Under the pieces are notes generated by a model that saw only the letters and a program-made list of their open reading frames with translations, did not search any database and had not been told where the DNA came from. From Rhizobium sp. CCGE 510 (GTDB taxonomy: Bacteria > Pseudomonadota > Alphaproteobacteria > Rhizobiales > Rhizobiaceae): a stretch of DNA of 64,000 nucleotides. Both the position numbers and the translations under genes were made by a program. The stretch spans positions 248,001 to 312,000 of the forward strand of contig NZ_AEYF01000001.1 of NCBI RefSeq assembly GCF_000292525.1, written 5' to 3'. Below, piece by piece: positions 6,558-15,519 of the stretch (its first letter is position 1; each line of letters begins with the position of its first letter).

Positions 6558-7607
6558 ATGCAGAATGCAAGCGCAAACGCATTGGTGCCGCGCGAGGCGG
6601 TGCGCCCGGCGCCGATGGCCGACATTCAGAAGATCGCCCAGCACCTCGCGCGCCTGAATGTCGCCGCCTTGCCGCGCAACTACGAACTCTTCCACGAGGC
6701 GATTATCGGGCTCAATGCCGGTCTTGCGCAGGATATCGCAGCACTCGGACCGCAGCCACAACAGGCGATGCTCGACGCACTCGGATTGAAATACCGCCTC
6801 GTCGGCCATTGCGGGCTGGCCGGCGAGACGTCGCGCAACGAGGCGAGCCGGATGCTGCGCGAGGTAGCGGACAGGCTTGCCGAAGGATTGCGGCACAAGG
6901 ACGCCTTTGCACGCGCCAGCGGCACGATCCTGAAATCGGTTTCCGGCCACAACGACCAGAGCCTTGCCGCCTTTCTCAGCGAAGTCGACTACCTCACCGC
7001 CTCACTTGCGACGGTGCTGTCGGCGGAGACGGAGATCGCGGCTAAGCTGCAGGATGACATCAAGAGGCTGGAAACGCTGGAACGCGGCATTTCGGCGATG
7101 CAATCGGCGGCCATCGCCGACAGGATCACCGGGCTTCCGAACCGCATCGCGCTGAACCGGGAGATAGCCGATCTCTATGAGCGTGAAGAGGGTTTCGCCG
7201 GCAGCGCGCTTGTTATGGTCGATATCGACAATTTTTCCGATCTCAATGAAAGATACGGCGCCCAGGCAGGCAACAAGCTGCTGAAGAAGCTCGCCGGGCT
7301 TTTCCGCAAATCGGTCAAGAAGAACGACTTCGTCGCCCGCATTGAGGCTGACGAATTCGCGCTGCTGTTTTCCAATGTCGGCATGCAGGATGCCATGACG
7401 ATCGCCGAGCGGTTGCGCGCCTCCGTCGAGGACAATCTGGTTTTCGCGACATCAGACAACGCCGATCGCGGCAGGTTGACCATCTCGATCGGCTTGGCAC
7501 TCAGCGCCGATGCGACAACGCCCGGCCAGTTGCAGGCCAATGCCCGGGTGGCGCTTCTCGCTGCGCAATCCAACCCGCGACGGCCGGTGCAGGCTTTCGG
7601 ACACTGA
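6558..7607 (+). CDS. GGDEF-domain protein with degenerate active site
   Basis: 349 residues: a helical N-terminal part (about 1-175) and a GGDEF domain (about 180-340). The start of the domain is well kept (DRITGLPNR from residue 188; MVDIDNFSDLN). The signature loop, however, reads RIEADEF, with Glu263-Ala264 replacing Gly-Gly. The usual RxxD inhibitory site is KKND. Canonical diguanylate cyclases need the glycines for GTP binding, so this protein is probably inactive as a cyclase and may act as a sensor or scaffold. There is no membrane segment, so it should be cytosolic. It precedes an ABC-F gene by 108 bases. Confidence 0.85.
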   Translation: MQNASANALVPREAVRPAPMADIQKIAQHLARLNVAALPRNYELFHEAIIGLNAGLAQDIAALGPQPQQAMLDALGLKYRLVGHCGLAGETSRNEASRMLREVADRLAEGLRHKDAFARASGTILKSVSGHNDQSLAAFLSEVDYLTASLATVLSAETEIAAKLQDDIKRLETLERGISAMQSAAIADRITGLPNRIALNREIADLYEREEGFAGSALVMVDIDNFSDLNERYGAQAGNKLLKKLAGLFRKSVKKNDFVARIEADEFALLFSNVGMQDAMTIAERLRASVEDNLVFATSDNADRGRLTISIGLALSADATTPGQLQANARVALLAAQSNPRRPVQAFGH

Positions 7608-7715
7608 AACCGCGGACGACACGCGGCCGCAGGGCAGGCATTCTTGCTGCCGGACGGGACGGCCGCGCAACAAGTGCTCTTGCCTTGGCGGGCGCTTTCG
7701 GCCAAAACGCCGGCC

Positions 7716-9599
7716 ATGATCACGCTCACCGATATTTCCGCCCGCATCGCAGGGCGCCTGCTTCTCGACAATGCCAGCATTTCGCTGCCTTCGGGCACGA
7801 AGGCGGGGCTTGTCGGGCGCAACGGCGCCGGCAAGTCGACGCTGTTTCGCGTCATCACCGGCGATCTCGGCTCGGAGACTGGATCGGTGTCGATCCCGAA
7901 GGCCGCACGTATCGGCCAGGTGGCGCAGGAAGCGCCGGCGACCGAGGACGCCCTGATCGAGATCGTGCTTTCAGCCGACAAGGAACGCGCGGCCCTCGTT
8001 GCCGAGGCGGAGACGGCGACCGATCCGCACCGCATTGCCGAAATCCAGATGCGCCTCGTCGATATCGACGCGCATTCGGCTGAAGCGCGCGCGGCGAGCA
8101 TTCTTGCCGGCCTCGGCTTCGACCAAGAGGCGCAAGCCCGCCCCGCCTCCTCTTTCTCCGGCGGCTGGCGCATGCGCGTCGCCCTTGCCGCCGTGCTGTT
8201 TTCGGAGCCGGATCTGCTGCTGCTCGACGAACCCACAAACTATCTCGACCTCGAAGGCACGCTGTGGCTGGAAGACTATGTCCGGCGCTATCCGCACACC
8301 GTCATCATCATCAGCCACGACCGCGACCTGTTGAACAATGCGGTCAATGCGATCGTCCATCTCGACCAGAAGAAGCTGACCTTCTATCGCGGCGGTTACG
8401 ACCAGTTCGAGCGGCAGAAGGCGGAAGCCGACGAGCTGCAGACCAAGGCCAAGGCCAAGAACGACGCAGCCCGCAAACATCTGCAGGGCTTCATCGATCG
8501 CTTCAAGGCCAAGGCTTCCAAGGCCCGACAGGCGCAATCGCGCGTCAAGGCGCTCGAGCGCATGGGTACGGTCGCCGCGGTGATCGAGGATCACGTGCAG
8601 CCGATCACTTTTCCCGAGCCGGAAAAGCAGCCGGCCTCGCCGATCGTCGCGATCCAGAGCGGCGCCGTCGGCTACGAGCCCGGCAATCCGATCCTGAAGA
8701 ACCTCAACCTGCGCATCGACAATGACGACCGCATTGCCCTGCTCGGTTCGAACGGTAACGGCAAATCGACCTTCGCCAAATTCATCTCAGGGAGACTTGC
8801 ACCCGAGAGCGGCGAAGTGAAGCTGGCGCCGAGCCTGAAGATCGGCTTTTTCGCACAGCATCAGCTCGACGACCTCATTCCCGAGCAATCGCCGGTGGAG
8901 CATGTACGCCGGCTGATGCCCGGCGCGCCGGAGCCCAAGGTGCGCGCCCGCGTCGCCCAGATGGGGCTTGCCACAGAGAAGATGGCGACCGCCGCCAAGG
9001 ATCTTTCCGGCGGCGAAAAGGCTCGCCTGCTGATGGGGCTTGCCGCCTTCAATGCGCCCAATCTGCTGATCCTCGACGAACCCACAAACCATCTCGATAT
9101 CGACAGCCGCCGAGCGCTGATCGAGGCGCTGAACGACTATGAAGGCGCCGTCATCCTGATCTCGCACGATCGTCATCTGATCGAAGCGACGGTCGACCGG
9201 CTGTGGCTGGTCAATGGCGGCACGGTCACGACCTTCGAAGGCGATATGGACGAATATCGCGACCTCATCGTCAGTTCAGGTAAAAAAAAAGAAGAAAAGC
9301 CGCAGCTAACTGAAGATGCGACGTCGAAGGCCGACCAGCGCAAGCTCAATGCCGAACGTCGCGCCTCGCTGACGCCGCTCAGGAAAAAGATCAACGAAAT
9401 CGAATCCTTGACGGCGAAGCTGGAGAAACAGATTCAGGCGCTTGACGCGGAACTTGCAAATCCCGCCCTTTACGAGAAAACGCCGGCCAAGGCCGCCGAT
9501 AAGGTAAAGCAGCGCGGCGAGGCCGCGGCAAAACTGGTTGCCGCAGAGGAAGACTGGCTGATGCTTTCGGCCGAATACGAAGAGGCGATGGCGGGATAG
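7716..9599 (+). CDS. ABC-F family ATPase (Uup/YheS type)
   Basis: 627 residues with two ATP-binding cassettes and no membrane segment, the mark of ABC-F proteins that act on ribosomes rather than in transport. Cassette 1 has Walker A GRNGAGKST (34-42), FSGGW and LLLLDEPTNYLD. A basic inter-domain linker follows. Cassette 2 has SNGNGKST, LSGGEKARLL and LLILDEPTNHLD. The tail is a lysine- and glutamate-rich coiled coil. A run of nine A's at 9282-9290 encodes the lysines before the tail. The ATG at 7716 places the first cassette at the usual distance; the open frame extends upstream but is not family-like. Confidence 0.93.
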   Translation: MITLTDISARIAGRLLLDNASISLPSGTKAGLVGRNGAGKSTLFRVITGDLGSETGSVSIPKAARIGQVAQEAPATEDALIEIVLSADKERAALVAEAETATDPHRIAEIQMRLVDIDAHSAEARAASILAGLGFDQEAQARPASSFSGGWRMRVALAAVLFSEPDLLLLDEPTNYLDLEGTLWLEDYVRRYPHTVIIISHDRDLLNNAVNAIVHLDQKKLTFYRGGYDQFERQKAEADELQTKAKAKNDAARKHLQGFIDRFKAKASKARQAQSRVKALERMGTVAAVIEDHVQPITFPEPEKQPASPIVAIQSGAVGYEPGNPILKNLNLRIDNDDRIALLGSNGNGKSTFAKFISGRLAPESGEVKLAPSLKIGFFAQHQLDDLIPEQSPVEHVRRLMPGAPEPKVRARVAQMGLATEKMATAAKDLSGGEKARLLMGLAAFNAPNLLILDEPTNHLDIDSRRALIEALNDYEGAVILISHDRHLIEATVDRLWLVNGGTVTTFEGDMDEYRDLIVSSGKKKEEKPQLTEDATSKADQRKLNAERRASLTPLRKKINEIESLTAKLEKQIQALDAELANPALYEKTPAKAADKVKQRGEAAAKLVAAEEDWLMLSAEYEEAMAG

Positions 9600-9610
9600 C
9601 CACATTCCTC

Positions 9611-9660
9611 AGAGCATGATGTCGCCCGAAAACCGCTCACACTTTTCGGCATCATGCTCC
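9611..9660. repeat. Short dispersed hairpin repeat, copy 3
   Basis: GAGCATGAT (9612-9620) and ATCATGCTC (9651-9659) form perfect outer arms; CGAAAA (9627-9632) and TTTTCG (9643-9648) form inner arms. This is the best-formed copy of the family and begins 12 bases after the ABC-F stop. Confidence 0.82.
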
Positions 9661-9777
9661 AGCGAAAGCGTGGCGAAGTGCCGCGGATCGGCACAATTCC
9701 GGCCACCATCAACCAATCGTTAACCATAATTCGAAAGGTTGTCTCAACATTCGTTACTGATTTGTTGAGCCCTTTCG

Positions 9778-10620
9778 ATGTATCGTTTTTTCATACTGAC
9801 CTGCATGGCCCTTACGGCCGCCCTGTCTGCTTGCAGCACCACCAAACAGGCACCGGATACGTCGATCAAAACCTCTTCGGTGATTGCGCCCGAGGGCCGG
9901 AAGCTTGGCTATGCCGGCGACGATGCGGCGCCGCGCATGAGCGGCTGGCACCATCTGGCTGGACGAACGCTCGAGGTTTCCTCGCTCGCCGATCTCAAGC
10001 TGCAGGACAAGGAAGTGATCCTGAGCTTCGACGACGGTCCGATCCCGGGCCGGACCGACAAGGTGCTGGCGATCCTCGACCAGTTCGGCGTCAAGGGCGC
10101 TTTCATGATGGTCGGCGAAATGGCCGAATTGCACCCGGCGCTGGCCCGTAAGGTCGCCGAGGATGGCAACACGATCGGCAGCCACACCTATGATCACGCC
10201 GACCTGAGTTCGCTTGATTTCGACGCAGCGATGGCCGAGGTGATCAAGGGCGAATTGGCGGTGACCAAGGCGACGGGAACCGACGTCTCCTTCTTCCGAT
10301 TCCCCTATCTTGCCGAGAGCCACAGACTGCGTGCCGCAATCGCCATGCGCGATATGGTGGTCATGGATGTCGATATCGACAGCAAGGACTATTTTGCCGT
10401 AACGCCGGCCTCCGTGACGCAGCGGACGATGGACCTGCTGCACAAGCGTGGCCGCGGCATCATCCTGATGCATGACATCCACAAGCGCACGGCAACGATG
10501 CTTCCGACCCTGCTTTCGGAACTCGAAACAGAAGGCTACAAGGTCGTGATGCTGAAATTCAAGAAGACGCAGGCACCGAACAACCTCGTCGCCTCGGCCG
10601 ATTTGGTGACGACCCGCTAG
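9778..10620 (+). CDS. Polysaccharide deacetylase lipoprotein (NodB homology domain)
   Basis: 280 residues. The N-terminus is a lipoprotein signal ending in the lipobox LSAC (Cys19), so the enzyme should be membrane-anchored in the periplasm. The carbohydrate esterase 4 motifs follow in order: SFDDGP (83-88, catalytic Asp and metal Asp), SHTYDH (about 135-140, metal His pair), RFPY and LMHD near residue 235. It should remove N- or O-acetyl groups from a polysaccharide; the substrate is not evident. It shares the fold of the nodulation deacetylase NodB, but its lipoprotein form and housekeeping neighbours argue against a Nod-factor role. Confidence 0.88.
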   Translation: MYRFFILTCMALTAALSACSTTKQAPDTSIKTSSVIAPEGRKLGYAGDDAAPRMSGWHHLAGRTLEVSSLADLKLQDKEVILSFDDGPIPGRTDKVLAILDQFGVKGAFMMVGEMAELHPALARKVAEDGNTIGSHTYDHADLSSLDFDAAMAEVIKGELAVTKATGTDVSFFRFPYLAESHRLRAAIAMRDMVVMDVDIDSKDYFAVTPASVTQRTMDLLHKRGRGIILMHDIHKRTATMLPTLLSELETEGYKVVMLKFKKTQAPNNLVASADLVTTR

Positions 10621-10622
10621 AA

Positions 10623-10668
10623 CAGCATGTCGTCTAAAAACCGCTCACACTTTCGGCATCATGCTCCG
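10623..10668. repeat. Short dispersed hairpin repeat, copy 4
   Basis: AGCATG (10624-10629) pairs with CATGCT (10660-10665) around the shared AAAACCGCTCACACTTTCGG core. It starts two bases after the deacetylase stop codon. Confidence 0.78.
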
Positions 10669-10700
10669 GTGGGCGTCAAGATCTGATTACCAATCGACAG

Positions 10701-10722
10701 CCTCCTGCGCGGAGGATTTTTC
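10701..10722 (+). terminator. Rho-independent terminator candidate
   Basis: CCTCC-TGCGC-GGAGG followed by ATTTTTC. It lies 80 bases after the deacetylase gene and ahead of the transporter operon, so the two units are probably transcribed separately. Confidence 0.6.
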
Positions 10723-10956
10723 AAGGTGCGCGCAGATTTAAAAAAATAAAATCTATAAACCCCATTGTAATAATGATCTTTTGCGAGAAAGAGCGGTCCT
10801 TCTCTCTCTCCCCGGTCACCGATGCCTTTCTCGCCCTTCGGGCAGTCGCGGATGTCGACAGTCCGGCCCCGACCAAAAGAGCGCTGCAATTGCTCGGGGC
10901 ATGAATTGTCGTTCCGTCCTTTTTTCTTTCCTTGTTTTCACAAATGGAGCTGAAAC
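10723..10956 (+). promoter_or_regulatory. Leader and promoter region of the transporter operon
   Basis: An A/T-rich patch (about 10737-10775, rich in A and T runs) probably holds the promoter. A possible long-range stem, GCCCCGA (10866-10872) with TCGGGGC (10894-10900), and a small GCCC-TTC-GGGC hairpin near 10840 lie in the leader. I could not match it to a known riboswitch class. No gene is convincing here. Confidence 0.4.
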
Positions 10957-11787
10957 ATGTCACGTAAGGTTCTACCAAAGGCGCTTTTCGCCATGTCGAT
11001 TTCGCTGCTGGCGGCAACGCATGCATTCGCTGATGCCACGCTCGATCGCATTAAGGCCCGCGGCGCCCTCACCGTCGGCGTCATCCTGTCCGGCGCGCCG
11101 TTTGGCTATATCGATCCGACATCGCAAACGCAGAAGGGATACAATCTCGATATCGCAAAAGCGCTGGCCGACGATCTTGGCGTCAAACTCGAAACGGTCA
11201 CCGTGACGCCGCCGAACCGGGTGCAATTTCTCCAGCAGGGCAAAGTCGATATTCTGATTGCCAACATGCAATACACCGAAGATCGCGCCAAAGTCCTCGA
11301 CTGGGTGCCGACGCCATACGACCGCAGCGGCGGCGCCGCCGTCGGACGCAAGGACAGCGGCCTGAAGGACTGGGCAGATCTCAAGGGAAAGCCGGTCTGC
11401 GTTTCGCAAGGGTCGAACTACACGCAGCCGCTTATCGAAAAATATGGTGCCGAGGTAAAAGGCTTGCCGAGCCAGCCGGAGTCGCTGCTGGCGCTGCAGG
11501 GTGGCAATTGCGTCGTGGCGGTGCATGTCGGCGCAACCCTCGGCCTGCTGCTGCAGGATCGCCCTGAGGATTGGAAGGACTACGCCATTCTCTTCCCGAC
11601 GGAACTGATCCCTTCCGATTCCGTCATCTGGGTTCGAAAAGGTGAAAAGGAAACGGCCGAGGCACTCGATACGACGATCCGGCAGCTTCATACCTCCGGA
11701 AAGCTGCTCGAGTTTGCCAAGGCAAACAGGCTCAGCAACACCGAATACCTCGAGCAGGAGCGCAAGACCCTGTCAGCCAGCAAATAA
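10957..11787 (+). CDS. Amino-acid ABC transporter substrate-binding protein (family 3)
   Basis: 276 residues with a cleavable signal peptide (hydrophobic stretch ending ATHAFA, cleavage about residue 26). The mature protein is a family 3 periplasmic solute-binding protein, with TVGVILSGAPFGYID at the start, VDILIANMQYTEDRAK in the hinge-side region and GKPVCVSQGSNY in the second lobe. This class binds polar amino acids, opines or modified amino acids. It is the first gene of a tight seven-gene block. The substrate is not readable directly, but the downstream enzymes point to a substituted, perhaps S-substituted, amino acid. Two conserved-looking cysteines remain in the mature form. Confidence 0.88.
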   Translation: MSRKVLPKALFAMSISLLAATHAFADATLDRIKARGALTVGVILSGAPFGYIDPTSQTQKGYNLDIAKALADDLGVKLETVTVTPPNRVQFLQQGKVDILIANMQYTEDRAKVLDWVPTPYDRSGGAAVGRKDSGLKDWADLKGKPVCVSQGSNYTQPLIEKYGAEVKGLPSQPESLLALQGGNCVVAVHVGATLGLLLQDRPEDWKDYAILFPTELIPSDSVIWVRKGEKETAEALDTTIRQLHTSGKLLEFAKANRLSNTEYLEQERKTLSASK

Positions 11788-11812
11788 GACGGGGGACGCA
11801 TGGTAGATCGAC

Positions 11813-12559
11813 ATGCAGGATAGCGGCATAACCAGCCTGTTCGTCAATCTGACGAACAGGCTCGGCCTGAACTACGAGTTTCTCGCAACGGGCTACGAGG
11901 CGCAGATATGGCGTGACGGTTTCATAACCACGCTCTATCTGATCGCCTTGCTGATCCCCGTCAGCCTGATCGCCGGATTGCTGTTTGCCGCCTGCCTGAC
12001 TTCGGGCAGGCTCTGGCTATCGGCGCCGGTGCGCGCCTTCGTGGAAATCACCCGAAACACGCCGACGCTGGTGCAACTGATGTTCAGCTTCCTCGTTCTC
12101 AATACATTCGTCTCGAACCTGGTCGGCGGCGCGCAGAACAATCCGCTGACGCCGTTTTTCTGGGTGGTAGCGGTGGTCGGGCTGCATATCGCCGCCTTAC
12201 ACGCCGAGGCGATCCGAGCGGGTATCGAAGCGGTTCCGGCCTCGACCGTGGAGGCGGCGCGCGGCATCGGCTTCAGCAAGCTGCAGATCCTTCGTTACGT
12301 CGAAATTCCCCTGGCGTTTCGGGCATCGCTGCCGGCGATCGTCAACAACCTGATCAACCTCGTAAAACTGACGACGGTGGGCAATGCGATTGCAGTCAGC
12401 GAGATCACCTATGCCTCGATCATGGTGTGGACGCAGCGCGACAATGTGGTGTCTCTGATGATCGTCATCCTGCTGTTCTTCAGCATCATCAATCTGGTCG
12501 TCGCCCGCGTCGGCCTGTGGGTGGAGCGCAAGCTCGCCGTTCCGGGATATGGCCTATGA
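11813..12559 (+). CDS. Amino-acid ABC transporter permease, first subunit
   Basis: 248 residues of the HisM/GlnP permease type, with about five membrane helices and the cytoplasmic EAA loop (VEAARGIGFSKLQILRYVEI, about residues 145-165) that contacts the ATPase. RNTPTLVQLMF is the conserved family segment. It starts 25 bases after the binding-protein gene and its stop overlaps the second permease start (ATGA), so the two permeases are made together. Confidence 0.9.
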   Translation: MQDSGITSLFVNLTNRLGLNYEFLATGYEAQIWRDGFITTLYLIALLIPVSLIAGLLFAACLTSGRLWLSAPVRAFVEITRNTPTLVQLMFSFLVLNTFVSNLVGGAQNNPLTPFFWVVAVVGLHIAALHAEAIRAGIEAVPASTVEAARGIGFSKLQILRYVEIPLAFRASLPAIVNNLINLVKLTTVGNAIAVSEITYASIMVWTQRDNVVSLMIVILLFFSIINLVVARVGLWVERKLAVPGYGL

Positions 12560-13347
12560 CGACAGTGGCGCTTCCCGAACCGCGCAAGAGCGGCCACCTG
12601 CTGCGCAACATCGGCTTCGCAGCACTCCCTGCCGTCATTCTGCTCTGGTCGCTGGCCGATCTCACTCTTGGACGTGAGCTGGCGCAGTGGCTCCCCTACC
12701 TCGCCTCCGGCTTCCTGATGAACGTCGTCATCAGCCTCAGCGCCATGACACTGGGAACGGTGGTCGGAACCATGTTCGGCATTCTTCAACTGGTGCCCTA
12801 CAGACCGGTGCGCTACCCGGTCGTTGCCTATGTACAGGCCTTCCGCAATGCCCCGCATCTCGTGCTGATTTTCGCCACGACTTACATCTTTCCCTTCGAG
12901 ATCGTCGTGTTCGGCAACTACCTGCCCTTCCCCGACTGGCTGAAGGCGGTGATCGGGCTTGCCATTCCGGCTAGCGCTTACGTGGCCGAGATCACCCGTG
13001 GCGCCATCCTTTCCATTCCGACCACGCAATGGGAAGCGGCAAAGGGACTGGGGTTTTCCCGCAGCCAGGCGCTGCGCTGGATCATCCTGCCGCAATGCCT
13101 GCGGCGCTCGCTGCCGCCATGGATGAACATATTGGCGTCCATTACCATGGGCACCTCGCTTGCCTCGCTGGTCGGCGTGCATGAACTCTTGCATGCGGCG
13201 ACCGATGCCAGCACCGCGGTGCGCCGGCTCGATTTCACGATCATCGCCTATATCGTGGTGATGGCCGCCTTCTTCATGCTTTGCTACCCGATCGCCCGCC
13301 TGACCCGACGCCTCGAGCGGCGTTTCAACGCGGCCTCCAGGATTTGA
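12556..13347 (+). CDS. Amino-acid ABC transporter permease, second subunit
   Basis: 263 residues from the ATG that overlaps the preceding stop. The HisQ/GlnP-type marks are FRNAPHLVLIF and the EAA loop WEAAKGLGFSRSQALRWII. The extra N-terminal hydrophobic segment is usual for this partner. The frame is open further upstream, but the overlap start is the natural one. With the first permease it forms a heterodimeric channel in the inner membrane. Confidence 0.9.
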   Translation: MTTVALPEPRKSGHLLRNIGFAALPAVILLWSLADLTLGRELAQWLPYLASGFLMNVVISLSAMTLGTVVGTMFGILQLVPYRPVRYPVVAYVQAFRNAPHLVLIFATTYIFPFEIVVFGNYLPFPDWLKAVIGLAIPASAYVAEITRGAILSIPTTQWEAAKGLGFSRSQALRWIILPQCLRRSLPPWMNILASITMGTSLASLVGVHELLHAATDASTAVRRLDFTIIAYIVVMAAFFMLCYPIARLTRRLERRFNAASRI

Positions 13348-13348
13348 G

Positions 13349-14137
13349 ATGATGAACACAAAAAGCGACGACGCGATCGTACGACTGGAAGACGTACACC
13401 TTTCCTTCGGCCAGACCGAGGTGCTGAAGGGCATCGACCTGACCGTCAACAGGGGCAATGCGGTTTCCATCATCGGCCCCTCCGGCTCGGGAAAGTCGAC
13501 GATCCTGCGCTGCATCAACGCCTTGGTAGCGCCGCAACGCGGCCGCATCACGGTCGGCGGCACCCGCGTCGACCGACTGACCACGGAAAGCGAGCGCATT
13601 GCGCTGCGCAAGCGCGTCGGCATCGTCTTCCAGCAATATAATCTCTTTCCTCACCTGACTGTGCTGGACAATATCGTGCTGGCCCCGACCCGCATCCTCG
13701 GCGTCGCGCGGGGCGAAGCAGAAAAACTTGCGCGCGAACTGCTCGAAAAGGTGCGGCTCTCCGAAAAAGCAGGCGCCTACCCCGGCCAGCTTTCCGGCGG
13801 CCAGCAACAGCGCGTGGCGATTGCCCGCGCGCTGGCGATGAAGCCGGAACTGGTGCTGTTCGACGAGGTGACCTCGGCGCTCGACCCCGAGACGGTGGGC
13901 GAAGTGCTGTGGGTGATCCGCGACCTCATCCGCGACGGCATGACCAGCATCCTGGTGACCCATGAAATGCGCTTCGCCGAGGAGATCAGCGACACCGTCG
14001 TCTTCACCGAGAACGGACGCATCGTCGACCACGGTTCCCCTGAAGAAATATTCCATACGTTCGACAATCCCCGTATCCGCCAGTTCGTCGGGGGCCTTGC
14101 CGGCGGGCGCGGAATGGAGCGCGGCGAAGGCATTTAG
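13349..14137 (+). CDS. Amino-acid ABC transporter ATP-binding protein
   Basis: 262 residues. Walker A is GPSGSGKST (about 46-54), the Q-loop lies in VFQQYNLFPH, the signature is LSGGQQQRVAIARAL, and Walker B is LVLFDEVTSALDPE. The switch histidine is in VTHEMRFAEE. All residues needed for ATP hydrolysis are present. It completes a full uptake system with the three genes upstream, starting one base after the second permease stop. Confidence 0.93.
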   Translation: MMNTKSDDAIVRLEDVHLSFGQTEVLKGIDLTVNRGNAVSIIGPSGSGKSTILRCINALVAPQRGRITVGGTRVDRLTTESERIALRKRVGIVFQQYNLFPHLTVLDNIVLAPTRILGVARGEAEKLARELLEKVRLSEKAGAYPGQLSGGQQQRVAIARALAMKPELVLFDEVTSALDPETVGEVLWVIRDLIRDGMTSILVTHEMRFAEEISDTVVFTENGRIVDHGSPEEIFHTFDNPRIRQFVGGLAGGRGMERGEGI

Positions 14138-14146
14138 GATATTGTC

Positions 14147-15505
14147 ATGACGAGAACATTCGCACCTCTGACTTCGGCATTCGCCGAGGCGATCATCTCC
14201 TCGGACCCGTTGAAGGATTCCGCGGCGATGGACGCGGCCCGCCTGGCGATCATCGATTTTCTCGCCTGCGCGATTGCCGGCGCCCGAGACGACACGACCG
14301 GCCTTCTGGCCGATGCCGTCGGGGCCAATCTGCCGGGTGAGGCGATCCTGATTGGAAGCGGGCGCCGAACCGATCCGCTGGCAGCGGCGGTCGTCAACGG
14401 CTATACCGGCCATGTGCTCGACTATGACGACGTGCATGCAAGCGTACGTGGCCATCCGACTACGGTGATCGTCCCGGCGCTGCTGGCGCTGGCCGCCGAG
14501 CGCGCGTTTTCGGCTGAGGCGCTGGTCGCCTCCTATATCGTCGGGCTCGAAGCCATGGCGCGGCTGGGCTTATCGCTCGGATCGAAGCACTACGAGACAG
14601 GTTTCCATGCCACGGCAACGCTCGGCACAGTGGGCGCGGCAGCCGCAATTGCCCATCTGATGCGCGCCTCTGCGGACGAGACCGCCATTGCACTGGGCCT
14701 CGCAGCAACGCAGTCGTCTGGCCTGCGGCTGCAGTTCGGCACCGACGCCAAACCGTTTCATGCCGGCATGGCGGCGCGATCCGGTCTCCTGTCGGCGCGA
14801 TTGGCGGCTGCTGGTTTTGGTGGCGCGTCCGATTTCCTCGACAGTCCGGTCGGCTTCCATTCGGTCTTTGCCTTTGGCGCCGAACACTTGTCTGCCTTGA
14901 CCGAGAACTGGGGCTCGCCCTGGCAGATCGCGGCGCCCGGGCTGACGCTGAAGGCCTATCCCTGCTGCACCGCCAGCCATCCGGTCGCTTCTCTCGGCAT
15001 CGATCTCCACGGGCAAGGCCTGCGCGCAGACGCAATCGAGCGCATCACCTTCACCTATCCGCCGGGCGCCGATGCAGCCTTGGTGGTGAGCGAGCCCACA
15101 AATGGGATCGAGGCGCGCTTTAGCCCGGAATACGTATTCGCGGCAGCCCTCATCGACGGCGCCTTGCGGCTCGATCATTTTGACGGGCAGCCGGTCGAGC
15201 CACGGCTGATGACGCTCGCCGGACGCGCCGGCCGCCGCCATGACGAGGCCGCGCCGCGCATGTCGAGCGATCCGCAGACCCGCTTCGTGATCGTCGATAT
15301 CGCCCTTGCCGACGGCAGCACGATACAGCGCCGTTTCGACGGCCTGCCGGGGCTGACCGATCCAACGGAAAAATTTCGCGACGCAACCGGTCGCCATCCG
15401 GCCTTCGCCGACATCCCATCACTCGTCCGGACAATGCAAAGCACCGCCGACCTTCGCCAACTCCTAGCGCTGCTCAACCAAGACGCCGCCCAAAACCTCG
15501 TTTGA
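14147..15505 (+). CDS. MmgE/PrpD family protein
   Basis: 452 residues of the MmgE/PrpD fold, which includes 2-methylcitrate dehydratase, cis-aconitate decarboxylase and many uncharacterised members. Family features seen are the helical N-terminal domain with VNGYTGHVLDYDDVH (about 85-99), GLEAMARLG, the KPFHAGMAARSG segment and KAYPCCTASHP. The His-Asp-Asp and lysine/histidine features fit an active enzyme acting on a small carboxylic acid. It starts 9 bases after the ATPase gene and is 14 bases from the monooxygenase. In Bacillus the yxe operon combines the same family (YxeQ) with an amino-acid transporter and a monooxygenase. Confidence 0.85.
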   Translation: MTRTFAPLTSAFAEAIISSDPLKDSAAMDAARLAIIDFLACAIAGARDDTTGLLADAVGANLPGEAILIGSGRRTDPLAAAVVNGYTGHVLDYDDVHASVRGHPTTVIVPALLALAAERAFSAEALVASYIVGLEAMARLGLSLGSKHYETGFHATATLGTVGAAAAIAHLMRASADETAIALGLAATQSSGLRLQFGTDAKPFHAGMAARSGLLSARLAAAGFGGASDFLDSPVGFHSVFAFGAEHLSALTENWGSPWQIAAPGLTLKAYPCCTASHPVASLGIDLHGQGLRADAIERITFTYPPGADAALVVSEPTNGIEARFSPEYVFAAALIDGALRLDHFDGQPVEPRLMTLAGRAGRRHDEAAPRMSSDPQTRFVIVDIALADGSTIQRRFDGLPGLTDPTEKFRDATGRHPAFADIPSLVRTMQSTADLRQLLALLNQDAAQNLV

Positions 15506-15519
15506 CGAAAGATTTTGCC

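Noticed and set aside
9778..10620. NodB-like deacetylase as a nodulation gene
   Set aside because: Lipoprotein signal, housekeeping context and no neighbouring nod genes point to general envelope or polysaccharide use.
10723..10956. Possible SAM-type riboswitch in the transporter leader
   Set aside because: I could not find the conserved cores of the SAM-II or other classes I know, so only a generic leader is reported.
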